From an uncultured Bacilli bacterium (GTDB taxonomy: Bacteria; Bacillota_I; Bacilli_A; RF39; UBA660), in assembly GCA_947624135.1 (NCBI GenBank), contig CANQIV010000007.1, forward strand, positions 1 to 32,753: 32,753 bases of DNA. The letters are read 5' to 3'. Positions 9,410-18,487 of the stretch are shown piece by piece (within the stretch, counting starts at the first letter, position 1; each line of letters begins with the position of its first letter). Position numbers and translations under genes: made by a program. A model generated the notes under the pieces. The model was not told the DNA's origin. It was given only the letters and a program-made list of their open reading frames with translations, and ran no database searches.

Positions 9410-10102
9410 ATGCAAAGTATTATTAGAAAAATATTTAGAGAAAAAGAAATAAAAAATATAGATAAAAAAATAATTATGCTAGGTCAAAATAGAAAAATTA
9501 AATTTAATTCAGTAGAATTTATGAGTGCTAGAATAATCACAACTATAATACTTGTAATAATTATGATTATATTTTCAAACAATTATTATGTTATACCTTT
9601 TGTAGCAATCATTTATTATAATTTATTTTATTATATTTTTATTACTAATGAATTAAATAAAAGAACAAGAAAATTAGAAAAAGAAGCTCTTACATTTTTT
9701 GAAATTTTAACACTCACTTTAGAATCTGGAAGAAATCTAGAAAATTCTATAGAAATAACAGTAAAAAATGTAGATGGAGAATTATCTGATGAGTTTGCAA
9801 AATCATTGATGGAAGTAAAATACGGAAAATCATTAATAGAAGCTTTAAATGATTTAAAATTAAGAATTCCATCTGATACGATAAACAATATTATATTAAA
9901 TATTACTGAAACAAGTATGTTTGGAAATAGTATTGTTCATTCGATGAATACACAAGTAGATTATTTAAGAGAAAAAGAAATTATGGAAATAAAAGCTCAA
10001 ATAAATAAGATACCTAATAAAGTAAGCATTATATCTGTTATATTTGTAGTACCGCTTATATTACTTATAATACTTGGACCATTTATTATAGATTTATTAT
10101 AG
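9410..10102 (+). CDS. TadC-like T2SSF-domain protein
   Basis: FFEILTLTLESGRNLENSIEITVKNVDGELSDEFAKSLMEVKYGKSLIEALNDL; follows TadB. Confidence 0.85.
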   Translation: MQSIIRKIFREKEIKNIDKKIIMLGQNRKIKFNSVEFMSARIITTIILVIIMIIFSNNYYVIPFVAIIYYNLFYYIFITNELNKRTRKLEKEALTFFEILTLTLESGRNLENSIEITVKNVDGELSDEFAKSLMEVKYGKSLIEALNDLKLRIPSDTINNIILNITETSMFGNSIVHSMNTQVDYLREKEIMEIKAQINKIPNKVSIISVIFVVPLILLIILGPFIIDLL

Positions 10103-10115
10103 AAAGGATGAGTTT

Positions 10116-11420
10116 ATGAAATATTATATGGCTGGAATAAAAGGGGCTGGAATGAGTGCGCTCGCACTACTTTTGTCAGATTTAGGATATGAAATAGTAG
10201 GATATGATGATGATAAAAAACATAGATATACTGAAGATAAACTAATCGATAGAGGAATTAAAATATTTAATGAACCTAATAATGAACTAGATAACGATAC
10301 AGTAGTAATACATTCCATAGCTTTAAATGAAAATCATCCTGAACTTATAAAAGCAAGAGATATGGGACTTAAAACATATGAATATAAAGACATGTTAGGT
10401 AAACTAAGTAAAAAATATAAAACGATATGTATAACAGGATGTCATGGAAAAACATCTACCGCATCTATATTAACTCATATAATGAGTGATGTTTGTGGTT
10501 CAAATTACATAGTTGGAAATGGTGTAGGACATGGAGATAAACAATCAGATAAATTAATACTTGAAGCAAGTGAATATAAAAGACAATTCTTAACTTTAGA
10601 ACCAGAATACATAATAATAACTAATATAGAAATGGATCATGCAGATTATTATAAAAATATGGATGATATGATTTCTGCATATCAAGAATTTGCTAATAAC
10701 GCAAGTAAAATGGTTTTAGCGTGCGGTGATGATTCATATACACATATGCTTCAAGTAAATGCTGGAATATTTTACTATGGTTTAAATGAAGATAATGATA
10801 TTCAAGCAAGAAATGTTGAATACACTAGTGAAGGAACAAATTTTGACGTATTTGTAGAAGATGAATACTTTGGACATTTTGAATTACCCATATATGGTAA
10901 ACATATGTTACTTAATATGTTAGCAGTCATAGCTATTTGTTATTATGAAAGAATAGATTTAAAAGAATTATCTAAATCACTTAAAAACTTTGAAGGAATA
11001 ATAGGTATATTTAAAGAAGAACTTTTTAATAATAATATATTAATAAGTGATTATGCAAATCATCCAACAGAGATAAAATATACAATAAAAGCAGCTAAAC
11101 AAAAATATCCTAATAAAAAAATTATTACTATTTTTGAGCCATATACTTATTCTAGAGTACAAAAATTTAAAGATGAATTTATAAATGTACTATCACTATC
11201 AGATAAAACATATATTATGGATATAAATTATGATAATGAAAATCCACTTGATTATCCAGATTTAAATGCAGAAACAATTATAAAATCACTTAAAAAATCA
11301 GAATATATAAAATGTGGAATGTCTGATAAATTATTAAAATATAAAGATGTTGTTATGTTATTTATAGGTAGTAAAGACATTAATTTACTTTTAACAGAGT
11401 ATAAAAAAGAGGCAAAATAA
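10116..11420 (+). CDS. murC: UDP-N-acetylmuramate--L-alanine ligase
   Basis: YMAGIKGAGMSALALLLSDLGYEIVGYD; ITGCHGKTSTASILTHI; SDYANHPTEI; IFEPYTYSR. Confidence 0.85.
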   Translation: MKYYMAGIKGAGMSALALLLSDLGYEIVGYDDDKKHRYTEDKLIDRGIKIFNEPNNELDNDTVVIHSIALNENHPELIKARDMGLKTYEYKDMLGKLSKKYKTICITGCHGKTSTASILTHIMSDVCGSNYIVGNGVGHGDKQSDKLILEASEYKRQFLTLEPEYIIITNIEMDHADYYKNMDDMISAYQEFANNASKMVLACGDDSYTHMLQVNAGIFYYGLNEDNDIQARNVEYTSEGTNFDVFVEDEYFGHFELPIYGKHMLLNMLAVIAICYYERIDLKELSKSLKNFEGIIGIFKEELFNNNILISDYANHPTEIKYTIKAAKQKYPNKKIITIFEPYTYSRVQKFKDEFINVLSLSDKTYIMDINYDNENPLDYPDLNAETIIKSLKKSEYIKCGMSDKLLKYKDVVMLFIGSKDINLLLTEYKKEAK

Positions 11421-11435
11421 CAAGGAGTGAGATTT

Positions 11436-12728
11436 GTGAAGAGAAAAAAAAGAGGAATAGGTTTTAAATTAATATTACTTAGTTTATTATTTATTCCTGT
11501 AATGCAAGTACTATTTATAATAGGTTGTAATTCAAATTATTTAATTAAAAAACCATTTTTTGTACTAATATGTATAATAAATGTAATTTTATTTATTTGT
11601 TTAATATGTGGTCTAAAACTTTATTTTGAATATAAAAATGCATCTAATAGAAGATTAAAAAAATCAGTAAAAAAGTTTCTTACAGTTTTTATGATAATAT
11701 ATGTTTTTGGTTGTGTTTTTTTCACATTGTTATTATATGGCCCAAGTGATAAATTTAAAAATTGGCTTGTAACAACAGCAATGCAGACAATGAATCATCA
11801 ATATTATTGTAAATGGTTTTATAGTGATAAACAAATAGAGGAAGTACTTAATAATAACTATGTAGAAGAAAGTGGTGAATCAACTGATACATCACTTATA
11901 CACCAAGAAGATGAAGAAGATAAAGAAATAACTTATGAAAATGAATATGAAGAAGCAGTTTTAAAAAGAGAAAAAGGTGCTAAATACAAAATAATAGAAT
12001 TAAATGTAAATGGATGCAAAGGATATTTAGCTGTAATATATGATCCATCTAAAGTAAGACTTGCAGTAACAAAAAATTTAGGATATAGTGGACAATTAGT
12101 TACAAAAATGGCTGAAGATCATAATGCAATACTTGCAATTAATGGTGGAGGATTTTATGATCCAGGAAATAACAGTGCTGGAGGTACTCCTAATGGTTAT
12201 ACTATTTCATATGGAAAAGTTGTTACAAATGGAGAATATGGAGTTAATACTCAAGCAGGTGGACTTATTGGATTTACAGAAGATAATGTTTTAGTACTTT
12301 TAAAAAACAAAACAGCAAAAGAAGCACAAGCTGAAGGTATAAGAGATGCAGTAACTTGGGGACCATTTTTAATAGTTAATGGTAAACCATCATTCATAAA
12401 AGGTAATGGTGGTTGGGGTTATGCAGCAAGGAGTGCTATAGGACAAAGAGCTGATGGAATAGTATTATTGCTTGCAATTAATTCTAATTCAACTAGAACT
12501 AAAGGAGCAGATATGGTTGATTTAACTGAAATCATGCAAAATTATGGAGCAATTAATGCAGCTAATTTAGATGGTGGTACATCTACAGTAATGGTACTCC
12601 CTAAAGCGCAAGCTCAACAATATAGACCAGATTGTGCTGATAATTATTGTTATATAAATGATCCAATAGATGGCGATTTATTACACAGAACTAGAGCAAT
12701 CGCAGACGCATGGATAGTTGAGGAATAA
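11436..12728 (+). CDS. Membrane-anchored phosphodiester glycosidase (NAGPA-like) family protein
   Basis: AINGGGFYDPGNNSAGGTPNGYTISYGKVV...TWGPFLIVNGKP...RSAIGQRADGIVLLLAI...NLDGGTSTVMVL; GTG start after AAGGAG. Confidence 0.85.
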   Translation: MKRKKRGIGFKLILLSLLFIPVMQVLFIIGCNSNYLIKKPFFVLICIINVILFICLICGLKLYFEYKNASNRRLKKSVKKFLTVFMIIYVFGCVFFTLLLYGPSDKFKNWLVTTAMQTMNHQYYCKWFYSDKQIEEVLNNNYVEESGESTDTSLIHQEDEEDKEITYENEYEEAVLKREKGAKYKIIELNVNGCKGYLAVIYDPSKVRLAVTKNLGYSGQLVTKMAEDHNAILAINGGGFYDPGNNSAGGTPNGYTISYGKVVTNGEYGVNTQAGGLIGFTEDNVLVLLKNKTAKEAQAEGIRDAVTWGPFLIVNGKPSFIKGNGGWGYAARSAIGQRADGIVLLLAINSNSTRTKGADMVDLTEIMQNYGAINAANLDGGTSTVMVLPKAQAQQYRPDCADNYCYINDPIDGDLLHRTRAIADAWIVEE

Positions 12729-12791
12729 TTTTATTCCTTTTTCTTTACAAAAATATAAAATAATGATAAACTTTAAGTAGGGGTGTTATTT

Positions 12792-13616
12792 ATGATTGAT
12801 TCTATAAATGACGTATATAGAAAGCAAATATATGAAGAAAATAATGAAATTTCTATTTATGATTATCTTTCTAATTTAGATAATAAAACTAGAGAATACG
12901 TATTAAGATTAATAATTAGTGATTGGTATAAATATATTTACATATCTGAAAAAGAATTATTTAACGATATTATTAAAAATCCAAACAAACTTGTAGAATA
13001 TTGTAAAGAAGATTTAGGTTTGTTATCTGTATTCGCTATATATGAAGAATCAAGTAATTTTTTTTCTACAACTTTAATACAAAAAATAATAGCAATTGAA
13101 AAAATAGATAATAGTTATATTGATGATGTTATGCAATGTGTAAATGTTTTCCATGTATTAGATAAGATGACGTATAAATTTCAATATAACTTTGATTCAT
13201 TTAATGAATATTATATAGATTATTTACAGAATAGTAAAAAAAATAAAGATTTTATATATGAATATATTACTGGTAGAATTAGAAATTTATTTATTATTAA
13301 TATGAATAAATATACTGAATATGTTTTAAAATTTATGAGAGAATATTATAAATGGAATTTTTATAAAAGTTGCTCTTTAAATTTAGATACACATAATAAA
13401 AATCAAAAAAGATATTTAGATATGATAGAAAGATATCCACTTAATTTACTAATAGATACATCAATAAATGATTTTGAATTTTTAAAATCAGTGATTAAAG
13501 ATTATCTATATAATGAAAATTTTAATAAAGAACAAGAAAAAATAGAATCAAAACAATTTCTATTAAATAATACCTCAGAAAAATTTCAAAAAAAATTAAG
13601 AATAATTAAAGACTAA
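12792..13616 (+). CDS. Hypothetical protein
   Basis: Open frame of about 274 aa from ATG12792 with GGGGTG upstream; no family recognised. Confidence 0.65.
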   Translation: MIDSINDVYRKQIYEENNEISIYDYLSNLDNKTREYVLRLIISDWYKYIYISEKELFNDIIKNPNKLVEYCKEDLGLLSVFAIYEESSNFFSTTLIQKIIAIEKIDNSYIDDVMQCVNVFHVLDKMTYKFQYNFDSFNEYYIDYLQNSKKNKDFIYEYITGRIRNLFIINMNKYTEYVLKFMREYYKWNFYKSCSLNLDTHNKNQKRYLDMIERYPLNLLIDTSINDFEFLKSVIKDYLYNENFNKEQEKIESKQFLLNNTSEKFQKKLRIIKD

Positions 13617-13638
13617 AAAAAGCATTTAATTGCTTTTT
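13617..13638. terminator. Bidirectional terminator between convergent genes
   Basis: AAAAAGCA-TTTAAT-TGCTTTTT. Confidence 0.75.
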
Positions 13639-14576
13639 ATTTTTTCTACATTCTTAAAATTTAATTTTGCTATTTCTTTTAATTTATCAAATCCAAATTT
13701 ATTTACTATTTCTTTTCCAATTTCATCTACATTATCTCCCGCCCCTTTAGGTAATGTAATTCCAATATTTTTAGATAATTTGTCAAATTCTTGAATAAGA
13801 ATATATCTACTAATTAAAGAAGCGCATGCTACAGATAAATGTTTATCTTCACCTTTAGTAAAAAAATCAATATTTTTAACCACACTAGGTACATCTTTTA
13901 AATAATTATAATATAAATAAGGTTTAGCAAATTCATCTACAATAATATGGTCATAATTTTTAATTTTATTACTTAATTTATATAAAACTTTGTTGTGTAA
14001 AAGTGATTTTATTTTATTCATATTAATATTTTCATTATATTTTTGATTAAATTCATTATATTCTTTATTAGGTAATACGTAAGATTCATAAGGTATTTCT
14101 TTTATAAATTTAGGAACAATTTCCATAATTTGTTCATCAGTAAGCTTTTTAGAATCTTTAACACCTATATTTTCTAAAAATTCAATTTTATCTTTAGATA
14201 CAAAACTCGCAGTAACAACTATTGGTCCAAAAAAATCTCCAGTACCAACCTCATCAGAACCAATACTTGATGTATAATATACATTTGATTTAATACTACT
14301 TATTTTATTATTCTTTTTATCTCCACTTGATTTAACATCTACTTTACCACTATTAATTTTTTCAGTAGTAATCCAAAAATCACTTGCTAAATCAGCATCT
14401 CTTCCTTGAAATACAACTTTACCTGAATTATATAAAGTTACGACAGTATCACCATCTTTAGCTTGCCATCTTGCATAATTGGGTGCTTTATCTCTTTTGC
14501 ACCAGTCAAATTCTTCATCCATCATAGCTATAGTTTTTTCACTTACTTTAAATGATACAACATTATTTTTCTGCAC
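13626..14576 (-). CDS. rnhC: Ribonuclease HIII
   Basis: YTSSIGSDEVGTGDFFGPIVVTASFV...GVKDSKKLTD; N-terminal TBP-like domain. Confidence 0.95.
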   Translation of the reverse strand: MQKNNVVSFKVSEKTIAMMDEEFDWCKRDKAPNYARWQAKDGDTVVTLYNSGKVVFQGRDADLASDFWITTEKINSGKVDVKSSGDKKNNKISSIKSNVYYTSSIGSDEVGTGDFFGPIVVTASFVSKDKIEFLENIGVKDSKKLTDEQIMEIVPKFIKEIPYESYVLPNKEYNEFNQKYNENINMNKIKSLLHNKVLYKLSNKIKNYDHIIVDEFAKPYLYYNYLKDVPSVVKNIDFFTKGEDKHLSVACASLISRYILIQEFDKLSKNIGITLPKGAGDNVDEIGKEIVNKFGFDKLKEIAKLNFKNVEKIKSN

Positions 14577-14665
14577 TCATCATCACCATTAACATTGTAT
14601 CACAAATTTAGAAAAAATTCTTTCTTTTTTAAATAAAATATAATATAATTATTATAGGTGATAGA

Positions 14666-15355
14666 GTGAACGTAGTTGATTTGATTATTTTAATATTTAT
14701 AGTTTTTGGAGGATTACTTGGAGGATTTAGAGGATTCACTAGATCTCTTGTATCATTTGTTGGTATTTTTGCAATATTAATTTTATCGTTTATTTTAAAA
14801 AATCCAGTAAGCATCTTTTTATATAATAATCTTCCATTTTTTAACTTTGGAGGTATATTTAAAGGAATAACAGTTTTAAATATATTACTTTATGAGGTAA
14901 TCGCATTTTTTATAGTATTTTCAGTACTTACAATAATATTTAAATTATTATTAATAATTACTAATATATTTGAAAAAATACTTAATATGACAATCATACT
15001 TGGTATACCTTCTAAAATATTAGGTTCTATAATAGGAATGTTAGAATCAGTAATATTTGTATTTATTGCAATGTACATATTAAGACTACCAACATTAAAT
15101 TTTGAAATAGCGCGTACATCTAAAGTTGGTAATTTTATATTAGATAATACACCATTATTAAATAAAGTATGCGATGATACTGTATTAATATTTAATGATA
15201 TAATAGAACTTAAAAATGAATATGAAGAAGAAAGTGATACAAAACAATTTAATCAAGATGCTTTAGATAAAATGATAGAAAGAAAAATAATAACAAAAGA
15301 AAATGCTCAAAAATTAATAGAAAAAGGTAAATTAAAAGACGTAGTTGTAAAATAA
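14666..15355 (+). CDS. CvpA-family membrane protein
   Basis: MNVVDLIILIFIVFGGLLGGFRGFTRSLVSFVGIFAILILSF. Confidence 0.8.
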   Translation: MNVVDLIILIFIVFGGLLGGFRGFTRSLVSFVGIFAILILSFILKNPVSIFLYNNLPFFNFGGIFKGITVLNILLYEVIAFFIVFSVLTIIFKLLLIITNIFEKILNMTIILGIPSKILGSIIGMLESVIFVFIAMYILRLPTLNFEIARTSKVGNFILDNTPLLNKVCDDTVLIFNDIIELKNEYEEESDTKQFNQDALDKMIERKIITKENAQKLIEKGKLKDVVVK

Positions 15356-15373
15356 TGTAAATATATATTTAGT

Positions 15374-15408
15374 AATCTCTTTAAAATAAAGGGATTATTA
15401 TTTTTTTT
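15374..15408 (+). terminator. Intrinsic terminator
   Basis: AATCTCTTTA-AAA-TAAAGGGATT followed by a T-run. Confidence 0.8.
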
Positions 15409-15509
15409 GAAATAAATTAAAAAATATTATCAAAAAATGTTTAAAAAAAATTATAGTTATGGTAGAATAAATATTGTGGTAGAACTGTATAAAAATTAGG
15501 AGTGAAAAT

Positions 15510-16250
15510 ATGGATATACTTAATTTAATAATAGATAATATATATTTATATATTTGTATAATAATAGGATTATTAATAGCTATTACTATACTTACAATTA
15601 ATATAATAAATGATACAAAAAGAAAAAAAATAAAAGACACATATGAAAAAGCGGAAAAAGTAGATGAAGCAATAAAAGAAATAGAAGAAGAGGTAGAAAC
15701 AAAAGAACCTACTGAGCTTGAAAGTATAATTCAAAAAATGCAGGAAGATATGGATGTTAAACCAGAAGATGTAGTAAGAAAATTTGAAGAAGAACAAGAA
15801 GAGAAAGCAATTATTAGTTATCAAGAATTAGTTGATAATGTAAAATCTGGTAAAATACAAGTAATAGATGATGATAATTCTGATGTAAATTACGTTGAAA
15901 GTTTAATAGGAAATTCAGCTCTTCAAAATGAACCAATTAGCGAAATAGAAAATGTAGAAACAGTAACTCCAGAAATGGTTAAAGAAGCAATTGAAACTAT
16001 TTCAAATGAAAGCGTTAAAGAAAATACAATAAATGTTCCAAATGTAAAAGAAGAACCTAAGAAATTTAAACAAAGTAAAGTTATATCACCAGTATTTGGA
16101 TATATGGATAATTCTTCTTCATATTCAAGTATAAAAAAGCAAAATTCAATAGATATAATGAATACAAATGATTATAATAGATTAACAGAAGAAATAAAAA
16201 GACAAGAAGAATTTTTAAAAACATTAAAAGAGTTTAGAGATAATTTATAG
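15510..16250 (+). CDS. Hypothetical single-pass membrane protein with acidic/coiled-coil cytoplasmic part
   Basis: N-terminal TM YLYICIIIGLLIAITILTINII followed by Glu/Lys-rich region; RBS AGGAGTG. Confidence 0.65.
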   Translation: MDILNLIIDNIYLYICIIIGLLIAITILTINIINDTKRKKIKDTYEKAEKVDEAIKEIEEEVETKEPTELESIIQKMQEDMDVKPEDVVRKFEEEQEEKAIISYQELVDNVKSGKIQVIDDDNSDVNYVESLIGNSALQNEPISEIENVETVTPEMVKEAIETISNESVKENTINVPNVKEEPKKFKQSKVISPVFGYMDNSSSYSSIKKQNSIDIMNTNDYNRLTEEIKRQEEFLKTLKEFRDNL

Positions 16251-16262
16251 TTAAACTCTTTT
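16226..16262 (+). terminator. Intrinsic terminator overlapping the 3' end of the CDS
   Basis: AAAAGAGTTTA...TAAACTCTTTT. Confidence 0.7.
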
Positions 16263-16331
16263 TATTTTAAAAAAATATTTAATTTTTAAATTAATTAGTG
16301 TAAAATAAATATAGAAATTGGAAGTGATTGC

Positions 16332-17603
16332 ATGAAATTTTATATTTATACATTGGGGTGCAAAGTAAATACATATGAATCTAATGTTATAAGAGATAAA
16401 TTAATAAATAGTGGATATATAGAAACAACAGAGGAAAGTGCTGATATATATATAATAAATACTTGTACTGTAACTAATACAAGTGATAATAAATCACTTA
16501 AAACTATTAGAAAAGTTTTAAATAATCATCCTAATAGTATTTCAGTTGTAGTAGGTTGTATGACTCAAGTAAATAGTCAATTATTAAAAGATTTAAATGT
16601 ATCAATAGTACTTGGAAATAGTGGTAAAAGTAAAATAGTAGAATATATAGAAAAATATAAAAAAGAAAAAACTCCTATTATAGAAATAAGTAATATAATG
16701 GATAAGCCATTTGAAGATATGTGTTTAAATAATTTTAATAAAACTAGAGCATTCGTAAAAATAGAAGATGGATGTGAAAATTATTGTAGTTATTGTATTA
16801 TACCATTTGCTAGGGGTCGTGTAAGGAGTAAAAAGCCAGAAATAGTAATAGAAGAAATAAAAAAATTAGTACAAGATGGACATAAAGAAATAGTACTAAC
16901 AGGTATCCATACAGGACATTATGGAGCTGATTTAGAAAACTATACATTTTCTAAATTACTTAGAGAAATAGAAAAAATAAAAGGTTTAAAAAGACTTAGA
17001 ATATCTTCTATAGAAATAACAGAACTCGATGATGAATTTTTAGATACATTGAAATCAAGCAAAATATTAGTAGATCACATGCATATTCCAATTCAATCTG
17101 GCTCTGATGAAATTTTAAAACTTATGAATAGAAAATACGATAAAAAATATTTTATAGAAAAAATTGAAAAAATAAGAAATATTAGACCAAATATTTCAAT
17201 AACTACAGATATAATAGTTGGTTTTCCTGGTGAAACTGAAAAACTTTTTGAAGAAACAATTAATACAGTAAATAAAATTAAATTTTCAAAAATACATGTT
17301 TTTCCATTTTCACTTAGAAAAGGTACAAAAGCAGAAGAATTACCTAATGTAGTTGACGATGTAACAAAAAAATTAAGAGTTAAAAAACTTATAGAAATAA
17401 GTAAACAATTAGAGATAGAATATTTTAATAAATTTGTAGGAAAAAGAATAGAATTTTTACCTGAAATGTATAAACAAGGATATATAATAGGTCATACAGG
17501 TAATTATTTACTAGTTAAATGTATAGGCGATATAAAAGATTTAAATATATTAAAAAAAGTAACAATTACTAACGTTGATTATCCATATGTTATAAGTAAA
17601 TAA
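16332..17603 (+). CDS. mtaB: tRNA (t6A37) methylthiotransferase MtaB
   Basis: MKFYIYTLGCKVNTYESN; radical-SAM CENYCSYCIIPFARGRVRSK; TGIHTGHYG; MHIPIQSGSDEIL. Confidence 0.95.
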   Translation: MKFYIYTLGCKVNTYESNVIRDKLINSGYIETTEESADIYIINTCTVTNTSDNKSLKTIRKVLNNHPNSISVVVGCMTQVNSQLLKDLNVSIVLGNSGKSKIVEYIEKYKKEKTPIIEISNIMDKPFEDMCLNNFNKTRAFVKIEDGCENYCSYCIIPFARGRVRSKKPEIVIEEIKKLVQDGHKEIVLTGIHTGHYGADLENYTFSKLLREIEKIKGLKRLRISSIEITELDDEFLDTLKSSKILVDHMHIPIQSGSDEILKLMNRKYDKKYFIEKIEKIRNIRPNISITTDIIVGFPGETEKLFEETINTVNKIKFSKIHVFPFSLRKGTKAEELPNVVDDVTKKLRVKKLIEISKQLEIEYFNKFVGKRIEFLPEMYKQGYIIGHTGNYLLVKCIGDIKDLNILKKVTITNVDYPYVISK

Positions 17604-17685
17604 TATTTTAAATCTTTTTTACTTGTATGCATATAATAAAATAAGTAAAATATTTTTATTTAGTATGTAAAAATTTAAAATTATA

Positions 17686-17714
17686 TTGACAAAATATAAA
17701 AACTAATTTATAAT
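17686..17714 (+). promoter_or_regulatory. Consensus sigma70-type promoter
   Basis: TTGACA, 17-nt spacer, TATAAT. Confidence 0.85.
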
Positions 17715-17719
17715 TAAAT

Positions 17720-17976
17720 ACGTAAACTTTTTAAAAGTGTTGATTGAGAGAAGTAATAATAAAAACTGATTAAAGCGAGTTAGGTATGGTGGAAGCTAAC
17801 AATAAAGAATATTATGAATAACACTCATGAACTATTAACTTGAATTTAGTAAAGTTAATCGGATGTAACCCGTTAGAAATTACACGATTTGATAGAATCG
17901 GTAAAGAGGTCAATATGACAAATTGGGTGGCACCGCGGAAAAGTAATTCGTCCCAAAAGTGAGGCGGATACTACTA
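17720..17976 (+). promoter_or_regulatory. T-box riboswitch leader, probable tRNA-Asn specificity
   Basis: GA-motif-like TTGAGAGAAGTAATAA; TTGGGTGGCACCGCGG T-box core (17923-17938); TTGGG...CCCAA antiterminator; candidate specifier AAC at 17819-17821; UGGC bulge complements GCCA-3' of the downstream tRNAs. Confidence 0.85.
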
Positions 17977-17981
17977 AATAT

Positions 17982-18057
17982 GCTCAATTAGCTCAGTCGG
18001 TAGAGCGCACGGCTGTTAACCGTTAGGTCGTAGGTTCGAGTCCTACATTGAGCGCCA
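17982..18057 (+). tRNA. tRNA-Asn(GTT)
   Basis: Acceptor GCTCAAT/ATTGAGC, U8-A9, anticodon loop CTGTTAA in ACGG/CCGT stem, T-arm GTAGGTTCGAGTCCTAC, encoded GCCA. Confidence 0.97.
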
Positions 18058-18063
18058 TTTTAG

Positions 18064-18139
18064 GCCTGATTAGCTCAGTCGGTAGAGCGCACGGCTGTTA
18101 ACCGTTAGGTCGTAGGTTCGAGTCCTACATCAGGCGCCA
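18064..18139 (+). tRNA. tRNA-Asn(GTT), second copy
   Basis: Acceptor GCCTGAT/ATCAGGC, body identical to copy 1, anticodon GTT, encoded GCCA. Confidence 0.97.
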
Positions 18140-18150
18140 TATTGGTTAGT

Positions 18151-18175
18151 AACAAGTCTTAGTACTTGTTTTTTT
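18151..18175 (+). terminator. Intrinsic terminator-like hairpin between the tRNAs and gatC
   Basis: AACAAGT-CTTAGT-ACTTGTT followed by TTTTT. Confidence 0.75.
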
Positions 18176-18193
18176 ATGTGAAGGAGGAATATT

Positions 18194-18487
18194 ATGGTAA
18201 CAATAGAAAAACTAAAAGACTATGCAGCAAAACTTATGTTTGACATGGATGAAGAAGGATACGAAAGAACACTTAAAGAATTTGAAACAGTTGAAAAACA
18301 TATGGCACTAATAGGTGAAATTGAAAATATAGATAATGTAGAACCAATGACATTTCCATATGTAATTTATCATGCAAAATTAAGAGAAGATGAAGCAAAA
18401 GATTGTCTTACTAACGAAGAGGTTTTAGCGAACGCTAAAGAAACAAAAGCAAATCAAGTTAAAGTACCAAAGGTGGTGGGAGAATGA
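18194..18487 (+). CDS. gatC: Asp/Glu-tRNA amidotransferase subunit C
   Basis: GatC-like size and sequence IENIDNVEPMTFP; RBS AAGGAGGA; overlaps gatA. Confidence 0.9.
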   Translation: MVTIEKLKDYAAKLMFDMDEEGYERTLKEFETVEKHMALIGEIENIDNVEPMTFPYVIYHAKLREDEAKDCLTNEEVLANAKETKANQVKVPKVVGE

